From: Fulvia fulva
Lineage: Eukaryota > Ascomycota > Dothideomycetes > Mycosphaerellales > Mycosphaerellaceae
NCBI RefSeq assembly: GCF_020509005.1
Contig: NC_063013.1
Span: 310,001-374,000, forward strand
DNA length: 64,000 nt
Direction: 5' to 3'
Shown here: piece by piece, positions 12,157-21,667 of the stretch
How the letters are laid out: each line of letters starts with the position of its first letter
How positions within the stretch are numbered: position 1 is the stretch's first letter
The notes under the pieces: model-generated
Told to the model about the DNA's origin: nothing
What the model saw: only the letters and a program-made list of their open reading frames with translations
The model's database searches: none
Made by a program: the position numbers and the translations under genes

Positions 12157-14766
12157 CTACTGCCTATTCCGTATGCGCTTTGAGCGACGTGTATCCGGCT
12201 GATCCTCCTCCTCGGCTTCGCCAGTCCCGGTCATGACCACTTCGTCATCTGCAAGCGCAACTGGAAGAGATGTAGCTACATTTGAGTCAGTCACAATCCT
12301 CTGATTTGATGCCTGCTCCTGGTTGCTGAGCTCACTGGCCATAGTGTCGCTGTATGTACCACCAGTAGATGATGCAACAGCACTTCGAGAGAATGCAGTT
12401 CCAGGAGCTGCCACATCGGCGTTGGGTGAGGCGGTCGGACTAGGGCCCTTGTTGTTCATCGCTGTGCGGTACGCTTTCCGATCCCGCTGGAACTGCTTGA
12501 GAAGGGACTTGTATTCAACGCCGGTGTTCTGTGCGCGTGTTGTCAACGCCGGTGTCAGGCGGCCCTTCACAAAGCTGTTGCCGTCCAGGCCGATAGCTGC
12601 GCCGCATTCGTTGTTGATGTAGCTCAGCGCTGCCAGTATGGCAAGCTCGGCGCAGAACTGGTAATATTTGATGTCGCCCTTTTTGACGGCATCCATCACC
12701 TCTTCCGGGGTGGTAAAGCTGTGCAGTACGCCGGATCGAGGCATTTGCCCAGGCTGGAAGAAGATCTTGCCGGACTAAGAATTTTTCCGGAAGCAGCCAG
12801 CGCCTTTTGCCTTCGGCGTCTTCGTAGCCTTCGTCGCGCGAGTGTTCTTCGTACCAGGTCCCGTAGTAATCGACGTTGATGCGTCTTGCTGGGGCGGCAT
12901 GCCGTCCGTGTGAACAGATGATGATTGACGCTGCGTGGGCATGCCAAATGTGTTGTTGAGATCCATTCCAGACATCTCCTAAAGCGAATGCATTTCCGCT
13001 GGGCCTTGTGCGGGCATGCCAAAGGCATCAGGAGCATTCGTCGCAAGGATGCCATCGAGTGGATCAACATCTTCCTCTGCAAGCTGGGAAACGCCATTGC
13101 ATAGCTTCGGCGAGCAAAGTCGATACGGCTTCCACGATTCAGAGCCATCAGACCTAAACGCTCGGTGAAGGCATACCGTGCGGGTGGCTCGAGGGGATGC
13201 CGAGAATAGCTGAACCTGTACTGGTAGGCCGAGGCGCTCAGTTGTGATCAGCAGCTGATAGCTGAATCCCCGGGCTTGGTTCTTCTTGCTCAGCGATTTG
13301 CAGATTCGAAAAGCAGAGCTTGCATGATTGTGGCCAGATATCTTTCCTGCAAATGTCGGCTCACCGGCATCGCGATGAAGCGGCTCGTTGATGTGATGAA
13401 CCTCGTCGAAAGATAGACCTGCTTGGGTGAGCGTCTCAGGGAGCAAGGCGTCGTCCATGTCGGTCCAAAGTTGATCCAGAGGCGGCAATTTGCCCAGCTG
13501 AACCATGTTCTCTAGTGTGGTAGTGAGAGCATTGGGCACGCTCTTGTCAGCGTTTCTTGCTACCATCAGTCCGTCTTGGGTGACCGTGCTCTGAAGCCAT
13601 GAGATTGCCTCGCGGCTGCCTTGGACCATAGTCTGCTCTTCAATATCACCGTAGACGCCGCGCAAACTCATGATAGCTTGTTTAGGTCTTCGAGTGCGTT
13701 TACCGGGCGGATGGCTGCTGCTTCCTAATCTTATAAGATTGACTTGCTCACTCGGTGGTAGGGAGGTGTGTTGAGAGCTTCTTGTGGTGTGAAATGGTTG
13801 ATCTGCGCGTGTGTTATGGTCCCTGGTGAAATGCGAGTCTTGTGCGCTTGTACCTGCACCCTCAGTCTGCTCGATGATCCCCTGCGCTTGACACGCAGTA
13901 TCTTGATGAGTGTAATCATTATGCTTGTTGACGTCGGTGAGCTGATGTGAACCATACAGATTCTCGTTCGTGTTTCCTCCCTTGCATACGTTTTCTGGAA
14001 AGTAGTTGGTGTGAAAAGGTTGGTCTGACTGTGTAGCGCGTGGCTCAAGGTTCCTGCCGCATTGGAGGGAGGGTGCGTCCAACTGAACAGGAAGTTGCGG
14101 ATGAGGCGAAGTATTCCGCAGATGACGTGCATCTGGAGGAGGATACGCGCCCTGGGGCTGATACGCCGGTGTACGAACGTCTGGATCTGGCTGGAAGACC
14201 GACGGCGAACTTGGTCGGAAAGAGGATGCCTGAGGTGCTTCTTCTGCTGACGAAGGAAGGACGTCTGGTCTCGGACCCTCCGGTGGCGATCCATAGTACA
14301 TAGACCCTGGGCCGAGGAGAAGACGTAGCATGTCCTCACCTGTCGGTATTTCCGACATTGGTGTGGACTGCTGATCAATCTTGACCGCGTCGCGACCAGC
14401 AGCGGCGTCAACGGAAGACATGTTGGCGTGGCTGACGTCTGATGCTGGGGTTTGGGCGCGCCTACCATTATCCCGCAAACGCTGCTGGCGGCCCGTCAAC
14501 ATTGGTGTAGACTGTGTATAAGGAGGCTCCATCGTGGGCAGCATAGCCTGTGGTGGAGACTGCATGGTCACGCCGTAAGGAGGCGGTCCAGATTGCTGGA
14601 GTTCAGGACGTCGTGGATCATGGCGGCTGGTGTAGAAGTCCGATGGATGTGGTAGAGCAGGCGGAGACATGTTGGTGGATGCGGTAGGAGTAGGCTCGAA
14701 CGGGAAGAAGTGGTTGTCGTCGATTGGAAAGCCGTTTCTACTGCCGAAAGGGTCGCGCGACTCCAT
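12157..14766 (-). pseudogene. Family A member 4, broken by two in-frame TAG codons
   Basis: From the ATG at 14766 to the stop at 12157 the minus strand keeps one reading frame of about 870 codons, interrupted only by TAG at 12979-12981 and TAG at 12775-12777. The layout is a disordered N-terminus of about 360 residues; a middle domain (about 13150-13660) closely similar to the one at 6139-8879 (DGLM, ALTTTL, FRICKSLS, QLLITT, VCLHR, WKPY blocks); a basic linker; and a C-terminal module (about 12440-12720, with an INNECG block) ending in a KRIRNRQ tail. A leader intron (14844-14899; donor GTAAGT, branch CTGAC, acceptor CAG) precedes the ATG. Each TAG follows a pyrimidine stretch that could be an acceptor. 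A 90-nt GT..TAG intron could remove the first stop in frame, but no comparable in-frame solution is seen for the second. Both codons are one C-to-T step from CAG. Confidence 0.6.
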
Positions 14767-14899
14767 ACCAAATGGCTGATGATCGTTCTCGTCGAGGAGA
14801 GAATATTGGTGGCACGACGCGGCGTCGCAGTTATCGCAGAGGTCTGTCTTTGATGTCAGCGTCTCCTTGTTGCTGGGCTCTGTCGTGACGGATACTTAC

Positions 14900-15635
14900 A
14901 ATCTTAGAGCAGTGGTGATGGATCGCGAACGGAGATCGCGGTCGCACCGTGTGTGTGTTGTCGACGTTTGAAAGTGGTGAGTAAGAGAGTTCGCAGCTGT
15001 GATGGTCGTCGGTGATGTCAAGAAAAGAAATCAATGTGACTCCGGGCCGAGTAGCGTGTGGTTGTTTTCGATCTTCTTGTAGAGGCAGCCTGAAACGCTA
15101 GCGCCGCCGTGCCGTGAAAGTCCCGTAAGGCTGCCCTGCATGAAGCCATGAAATCCTCACAGCATGGTGCTATAGCCAGTCGCCATAGGATATATAATTC
15201 TCCAGGAGAGTTGCTTCGTGAGGGTAGCGGTTGGGGCTGCATCGGTGGGTAGGCGGTATGTGGTACTTTTCACCTCATGGCCTTATGCTTGCTGAGGCAT
15301 TCCGGACAAAGGTTATCTGGAATGGAGCATTGTCTGCGATGTAAGACAGGGATATTATACGACTTAGCATAGCTCTCCTGTATCTATACCAATATCAGAG
15401 GGGAGGGGATGAACCGCAACGAATCTAATTGAACAGGTCTATCATAGGCTGCGAGGACGTTACGTCGCCACTTGTATTGCTGCTACAAAACCAAACACCT
15501 TCTCCTACGATAGTCATAGCCGACCATACACTGTGCGGCTTGGATTCCAACTCGAGTAGCTACTCCGTTCCACTTCCCAATGCCACGCTCGACACCACAT
15601 CACTCTTTCAGCCCGGAGCGCCATTCCCCACTACC
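14900..15635. other. Spacer upstream of family A member 4
   Basis: No coding frame is supported on the strand away from the neighbours. It contains the second copy of the shared upstream element (15058-15146). A plus-strand frame at 15429-15881 overlaps the next gene antiparallel and is treated as its shadow. Confidence 0.45.
15058..15146 (-). promoter_or_regulatory. Upstream element shared by family A members 3 and 4 (second copy)
   Basis: Counterpart of 9243-9317 with the same start, core and end words. It lies 159 bp upstream of the leader-intron donor of the gene at 12157-14766. The two copies differ mainly by short insertions between the conserved words. Confidence 0.45.
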
Positions 15636-16235
15636 TCACAACCTCAACTCCTCCATCCCCTCCAACCCATCTTCCCTCCCATCCAACACCACCAACCTCG
15701 GCGTCCTCGGACAGCGACCGCTAGCCCTGTCATACAGTCCCGGCTTACGTCCACCCTCCACCAAATAAGTCCTCTCGTGCCTGAAGTTCCCTTTGTGGAA
15801 GACAGGAGGAGGCACCAAGCCCGTCCTCGGTCGCCCGATGTGATCGGTAGTGCGATTCTGCGCGAGAGTCCTACGTGCTAGGTCGGGATCGCTCTTCGAG
15901 TCGGCTGGAGTGATGACGATGGGGACTTGGCTGGAATTGGTGTTGGCGGATACACGGCTGTAGTCGCCGTATGGATTCGGATTCGGAGTGGAGGGGCGAG
16001 GGGCGTGTGTTGCTGTGTCGGAGTGTTCTCTTGGTGTCTTTGCGGTTGTTGCTGTGGACAATGGTTGTAGACGAGCATCAGTGCCTTCGTTATCTGTTGC
16101 CGATGTATTGGACGAATCTCGCTTGACCAACGCCACGGCGATGAGGATGGCGGCACCAGCGAGAAAAGCCTTGAAGCCTGCTGGACAAGCTGCAGTCATG
16201 TCGTCGGAAGCCATGTCGTATTCCGAGTTGTTCAT
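15636..16235 (-). CDS. Hypothetical single-pass membrane protein
   Basis: A 199-residue frame starting MNNSEYDMAS. A hydrophobic segment at about residues 21-38 (FLAGAAILIAVALV) follows a short acidic N-terminus and could be a transmembrane anchor. The rest is Ser, Thr, Pro and Arg rich and probably disordered, ending in a charged region. I recognise no domain. It is divergently placed against the WW-domain gene starting at 16607, with about 370 bp between them. A competing frame on the opposite strand makes the call tentative; the hydrophobic segment placed after an N-terminal start favours the minus strand. Confidence 0.4.
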   Translation of the reverse strand: MNNSEYDMASDDMTAACPAGFKAFLAGAAILIAVALVKRDSSNTSATDNEGTDARLQPLSTATTAKTPREHSDTATHAPRPSTPNPNPYGDYSRVSANTNSSQVPIVITPADSKSDPDLARRTLAQNRTTDHIGRPRTGLVPPPVFHKGNFRHERTYLVEGGRKPGLYDRASGRCPRTPRLVVLDGREDGLEGMEELRL

Positions 16236-16606
16236 GCCATATCCAGGTTGCGCAAGAATGACAAGATGCCCCAGGTCGATGAACTCAAAATCTGCTGCCG
16301 AGCGTCAGAACAGCTCGATGTGTCGGCAACGCGAGATCTACGCGAAGCATTCACTCACCTTCTGCGTAGCTCAAAGCTTGATTGTGAATGTCATGCAACG
16401 CATGACTGTTTTGACGCGAGTGTCGGGTTCAATCTTCCGATTACCTGCCCAACTTTGTTTTCCTTCCTAGTTGGAGTAGCACTTCGACGTCCAGACTTTG
16501 AGGACCACCACATCAGATCAGTCCCATCGCATTTGCACTTCTGCATTACCCACTTGTTGACTACACCACTCGTCGCACCGTTGCGAAGACATTCCAGCTA
16601 GTAAGA

Positions 16607-17754
16607 ATGTCGTCCCCCGTTGCGCCCACCCACCCCGACTATTCCCTCGACGACGACTCGGACTTCAGCGAGCCTGAGGGAGAACCCTACGCACCTCGAA
16701 AGCCCAGCACTAGAACAGTAAGTTCCTTCTCCATTCATCTGCATCCCGCACTACTGACGCTCTCCAGATCCGCCGCAGATTCCGCCACGTCAAGAATGAA
16801 GGGCCCTCCATAACACTTACCACTCCCGCCTCTCACGGTAATCCTGCTATCACGGAGCATGAGAAGACACTCAGTCAGAAGATCGCAGAGCCTGGCAAGC
16901 TGAACCCCGGCACATGGCGACAGGCAATGTCGCAACACCGGAGGGAGTGCCGAGCGCGCGACAAAGAGGAGGGGCGCGGTAAATACGCACCACCAAGTCC
17001 AGGCGACCCTGATGACTGGACGGAGAAGAAGTCGAAACATGGTATGGTGTACTACATCAACCTCTCAGCCGGGACGTCGACATGGGAGAGGCCTGAAGGA
17101 TACCTCAATCCGAACGAGCGTTTCAAAATGGGTATGGGTATTGATGACGTGAGGGCGGAGCTGAGGAGGAAGAGACTAGCCTTTGAGGCGACTTTGACTT
17201 CCCCCGAAGATGAGTTGAGGAGGATGTTCCAGACGATGTCGATTCAGGATAATGAGCCTCGTGATCAGGCAAAGGTCCAACGTGCAGAAGTTCCGCAGAG
17301 CGCGAGCGCTAATGAAAGGCCTCGGAGTAGAAGCGGGATCCCCAAGCCGAGGTACTATGCCAAGCTGCAAGCACAGGAAGTTCACACCAGGGAGAATGTG
17401 GAGGATACGCAGACTATGGCCGCAGCCCCGCACCAGAAGGAGACGCCAGCAGAGTCTGTTCCGAACAAGGCACCTGAAGAACGGTCGTTTGACTTGGCGT
17501 ACAGGCCAAAGGCTTGCAAGGCGCAAAAAGCCGACCATGGTGACAAGAGTGGCGCAGGAGACGCAAAGCTGCAAGACATGGTGGAGGCTTCGTTGTCGGC
17601 GGCTTCCGACGCAGTCGATGCGAGGGCTCGGGTCGAAGATCTTTCCAGGAAGACCCTCGACGGCATTGAGGCAGCAGGCCGTCAGGTGTCGAAGCCTCGT
17701 GGACTGAATGCGAAGGCTAGGACATGGGCCAATGTTGCCGGCGGCAGGCAGTAG
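16607..17754 (+). CDS. WW domain-containing protein
   Basis: Two exons, 16607-16717 and 16768-17754, encode about 365 residues. The 50-nt intron (16718-16767) has donor GTAAGT, branch CTGAC and acceptor CAG and keeps the frame. The N-terminus is acidic and Ser/Pro rich. A WW domain lies at about residues 110-145: the first Trp is in DDWTEK, followed by GMVYYIN, then TSTWERP with the second Trp and the Pro. WW domains bind proline-rich ligands. The remainder, about 220 residues, is charged, Ala/Glu/Lys/Arg rich and probably partly helical, with no other recognised domain. The specific partner cannot be told from the sequence. Confidence 0.8.
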
Positions 17755-17936
17755 AAAGACATGCAATGGCGAGAAGGATTTCCCACTGGCAGGCCTACTA
17801 GGGTGGAAAGCGAGACTGGGGGCAAGGATGATTTGGCAAGCATGATTACTGTTGTTCCCGATTCTGCAAACCCCTAGCTGAATCTCTGCCGTGCTGTATT
17901 CCCATCAAGTACTGTCCATGTCTACACATAATCACA

Positions 17937-18986
17937 TTAGCGTACAGTTTCAGATCTCATGATATCTCTCAAAGCTTTCAAACCATCTTCGTCAGTGGGA
18001 GGACTGCCGACTGGTGTTCCTTCATCTCCCACTGGTCTGCCTTCCGGTACAATGCCCAAGCTGGTGGGGCTGAGATTTGCACTTCTCCGGTGGACTGACG
18101 ATCTTCTAGATCGAGGTTGTCGATCGTTTAGAGATACCTGACTGCTACTTTCATGTAGTGTCGGAGTGGTGCTACCACCTGCACTGAACGATGTAGAGCT
18201 ACCACTTCCGAAATCGGAAATGCCCTCACGGCTTGGTGTTTGAGGGCCGTATGGTGTGTGGACCTCTTGCCGTGAGGGTTGATTGTTGCTCATGCTGCGT
18301 GGTCGCATTTCGTTTTGGAAGCCGGAGTACTCAGATGTGATTGGTGCACGAGATGCACTCCTGGACATCATCGGTGAGACATCTTGACTCCCAGATCGGC
18401 TCCGTGTGGGCGTCTGCTGAGTAGGTGACTGAGTGTAAGACGAGAGTGGTCCTGAGAAGGCCGGGGTGTGTCTCGCCATGTATAGTGCTTCGCTATCCTC
18501 ATTCGGTCCTGCCCATCCACCCATGTCTCCAAAGTCGCGATCCTGGTCGGAAGCAAGGCTGGCGATGGTACCGCTTCTGCTGAGTGTCCCACTTGCAGGT
18601 GTGGCGATTGATGTGCTTGTAACGCTGTCCATTCTGCCGTGTGATTGACGGCGGCTTCGAGGCTTTGCATACGGTCGCGAAGCTGTGTCCAGGCTATCGT
18701 TACGTATTGATTGCCTTCTTCTGTACTCCCGCCTATCGATCTTACTCGAGGGCGGCCACAGCTGAGGATCCCAGATGCCGTGTCGCAACGCCAAGAAGAT
18801 CTCGGTGATGATGAACATGGCTGTCCGGAATGATATCCATAGTGTGACTGACCAGACTCCCACGATGCTGAACGTGGTGATGATGATCAATATTAGTAAT
18901 GCTGCGACTGCGAGTGTCATGCCGACGAAAGCATAGATGAGGTACTCAGCGATACCTTCGGCCACGCCTCCGAGTCGAATAGGCAT
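17937..18986 (-). CDS. Two-pass membrane protein with long Ser-rich tail
   Basis: A single-exon frame of 349 residues. Two or three hydrophobic segments occupy about residues 13-75 (IYAFVGMTLAVAALLILI, then a further stretch around IVGVWSVTLWISF and AMFIITEIFLAL). The remaining 270 residues are hydrophilic, rich in Ser, Arg, Thr and Pro, with many RRxS-like sites that could be phosphorylated; this tail would be cytosolic. No enzyme motif is seen. It is transcribed divergently from the Scn1 homologue with 265 bp between start codons, so the two may share a promoter region. Function unknown. Confidence 0.75.
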   Translation of the reverse strand: MPIRLGGVAEGIAEYLIYAFVGMTLAVAALLILIIITTFSIVGVWSVTLWISFRTAMFIITEIFLALRHGIWDPQLWPPSSKIDRREYRRRQSIRNDSLDTASRPYAKPRSRRQSHGRMDSVTSTSIATPASGTLSRSGTIASLASDQDRDFGDMGGWAGPNEDSEALYMARHTPAFSGPLSSYTQSPTQQTPTRSRSGSQDVSPMMSRSASRAPITSEYSGFQNEMRPRSMSNNQPSRQEVHTPYGPQTPSREGISDFGSGSSTSFSAGGSTTPTLHESSSQVSLNDRQPRSRRSSVHRRSANLSPTSLGIVPEGRPVGDEGTPVGSPPTDEDGLKALRDIMRSETVR

Positions 18987-19251
18987 GACTGATGATAGTG
19001 CGAGATGTTTCGAATGTTGATGTCAACATCCTGATGACGGACGATGCAGAAACAGCAGGATGTCGCTGCAATGTGATGAGATGTCAGGAGAGATGGTCAT
19101 GTCGATGTTGGTGGGAAAGTGCGGTTCAAGAATGGGGGGGACTCGGGGAAAGCATCTTGGCAGCTCCACGTCTATTTCGACCTCACCTGCTGTATCATAT
19201 CGTCAACAATTCACCTACATCCACCTCATTTCCATCATATCCGTCGTCACA

Positions 19252-20488
19252 ATGCCCGACAGTGCGCAAGAGGAGCCTATGCCATGGCACCTCGGCGTCT
19301 TCGACGCACATTGCCACCCAACCGACACCCTGTCTAGCCTCCAGTCCATACCGACCATGCGAGCGAAAGTCCTCACCGTAATGGCCACCCGAGCCCAAGA
19401 TCAGGAGCTCGTCGCCCAAGCAGCCGACGACATGGGCCTGACTGAAGCTGAAGTCAACGATTCCACGATGAACTGGAGGTATGTCGAATCGCCACAGGGT
19501 ATGGAGTGGAAGTCATTCACCGTGGTATGCGAGCCACGTATACTGAGGTGAACACTCTTCTAGCGCCACGCACAAAGTCTTGCCAGCCTTTGGATGGCAT
19601 CCTTGGTTCTCGCATCAGATGTTTGACGAGGCTGAGTATAATGGAGCTACGAAACTGAACGCCGAGCAAAAGGCCAAGCATTATCGAGGTGCTCTGACTC
19701 CGAAGCCCGAAGACGATGCGTTCGTGCAGAGTCTGCCAGATCCGAAGCCTTTTGGGGAGTGTATTGGACAGACTCGTGATTACCTGAAGAAATACCCACT
19801 GGCGTTGATCGGAGAAGTGGGTCTGGACAAGGCCTTCCGTATACCAGAAGCCTGGCTTCCGGAACAGACTGAAGCACGGAATGATGGCTTGACACCTGGA
19901 GGTCGAGAAGGAAGGAGGTTGAGTCCGTACAGAGTTGACATGGAACATCAGAAGAAGGTGCTTCTAGCACAACTTGCTCTTGCCGGAGAGATGCAGCGTG
20001 CGTGCTCAGTCCACGGTGTCCAGGCCCATGGTATCGTGCATGATACCGTGGCTCAGACATGGAAAGGCCATGAGAGACTTTCCAAGAAAGAAAGACGCAA
20101 AGTCGCTGCCAATGCCGAGCCAGAAGAAGAAGACCAATCAGGACCCAAGCCATACCCGCCCAGGATATGCTTGCATTCATTCTCGGGTCCAGCGGAGACT
20201 GTCAAGCAGTACATTGCACCTTCGGTCCCGTGTGAGGTGTTCTTCAGCTTTAGTACTACCATCAACTCCTGGGCTGAAGACGGGAATGGCAAAGTCGAAG
20301 CTGCTGTCAAGGCTGTGCCGGACGATCGTGTCCTCATCGAGAGTGACTTGCATACGGCTGGAGATCGCATGGACCAGTACCTGGAAGAAGTTGTCAGAAA
20401 GATCTGCCAAGTCAAGAGATGGAGTCTGGAAGACGGTGTGCGGCAACTCGCGAGGAACTGGAAGAAGTTTGCGCTCGGAAAAGAGTGA
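19252..20488 (+). CDS. scn1: TatD-family hydrolase, Scn1 (Cut9-interacting protein) homologue
   Basis: Exons 19252-19478 and 19564-20488 encode 383 residues. The 85-nt intron has donor GTATGT and acceptor TAG and joins in phase. The protein has the metal-dependent hydrolase (TatD-type) pattern: DAHCHPTD near the N-terminus, [15 protein letters not shown], a HSFSG block and IESDLH near the C-terminus, consistent with metal-binding His, Glu and Asp residues of a TIM-barrel hydrolase. In fission yeast the family member Scn1 interacts with the anaphase-promoting complex subunit Cut9; TatD relatives are deoxyribonucleases. The N-terminal start is chosen at MPDSAQ, because upstream in-frame Met codons lack homologous-looking sequence. 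Whether this protein acts on DNA cannot be told from the sequence. Confidence 0.85.
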
Positions 20489-21509
20489 AGGTAAGTTCGC
20501 AAGATGGTGACGGGGTGCACTTGTTGTCGTGTCCATAGGCTGGCACAAAGCTGACGGTCGATAGGACTATGGCACTATCGGAGCCAAGTTGATATCCCCT
20601 CGTCGATCTGCCTGCCAGTAGGATAATGCTGACAGTGTGATGCCTGTCGTGCTGGTGACGAATTCTCTACCGTAGTATCAGGTGGCCGGCACGTTGGTGC
20701 ATGCCCGTCGACGCCGCTGTTCGTCCCGTCGTCTACGGTGCTGATTAGCCGCTATGGATGACGGACGATCCGAGTGGCATCGTCCTGGTGACCGCCGTCG
20801 ATACCTACGCTTCCTCACTGCATGTGGTATGGTGATGTCGTTCATCGTCGCGGATCTAGCGAAAGATGGTAACTGTCGCCGGATGGGGATAGGCTGCCCT
20901 CGACGACAACAGTAGCCTTGTATCGAGACTATCAAAGAGCTCTTTGTAGGTCAGCACCCAGCAAACATGCTACTACGATCGCATACTGTGCTGATAAGGA
21001 GTGGCAGATCATGAATCAACGTCAAACCTTCTCCTTCTCCAACTCAATTAACCTCACACAAACAGTATACCCTTTCCAGCCACAGCACCAACGACTGCTG
21101 GCACCAATGCTGTCGCGTGGCTGCGCCTCACCGTCGTTTGTCGGCGTCGGCGGCCGCTCCCTTCCGCGCATGGGTTTTTTGACGGGGCACGCTAAGAACA
21201 ATGGCCTTGTCGCGAGAGCCAATGATTTCGTTTGGCTTCTATTGTCACCCCAGAAACGCTGCCTTCAGATCCCGGCTTCCTTCAGCCATGCATGACTGCC
21301 GCCCGCTAGTCTCCTGCCTCTTTTGGAACGTCTGAAGCAACGCCAGATAAAACGAGATTCTGCAACGCGAGTTTGAACTTGTCACGTCAGGTTCTGCCAG
21401 CAGAACAGGCAACGTGAGACGGCAGACAGCAACCACAGCCGCATCCACGACAATATCCAGATCTGCTGCTGGTGATCGAAATCAACTGCCCGACCACAAC
21501 ATCGCATTT
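20489..21509. other. Spacer upstream of family A member 5
   Basis: About 1 kb with no supported gene. Frames on both strands are short, Arg/Cys/His rich and unlike the neighbours. The far end is the presumed promoter and first leader exon of the next gene, whose leader intron begins at 21510. Confidence 0.5.
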
Positions 21510-21667
21510 GTGAGACTACTCTAGCTCCAGCTGCGGTAGACATCACCATGCTGACCACCCACGCAGATCCGCGATCGCAACACTGCCCGACCTCCCTCCT
21601 CATACCGCCCTCTCGTCCATCTCACACCCACACCAGTACGAGGTCGCAGCCATACCGAGATACCGAG

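Noticed and set aside
15429..15881. Plus-strand 150-codon frame antiparallel to 15636-16235
   Set aside because: Pro/Ser/Thr-rich mirror of the minus-strand gene; the minus strand has a membrane segment placed after an N-terminal start.
21548..21667. ATG at 21548 as the start of family A member 5
   Set aside because: It falls in the branch-point region of the leader intron 21510-21566; the sequence up to 21668 reads unlike the other N-termini.
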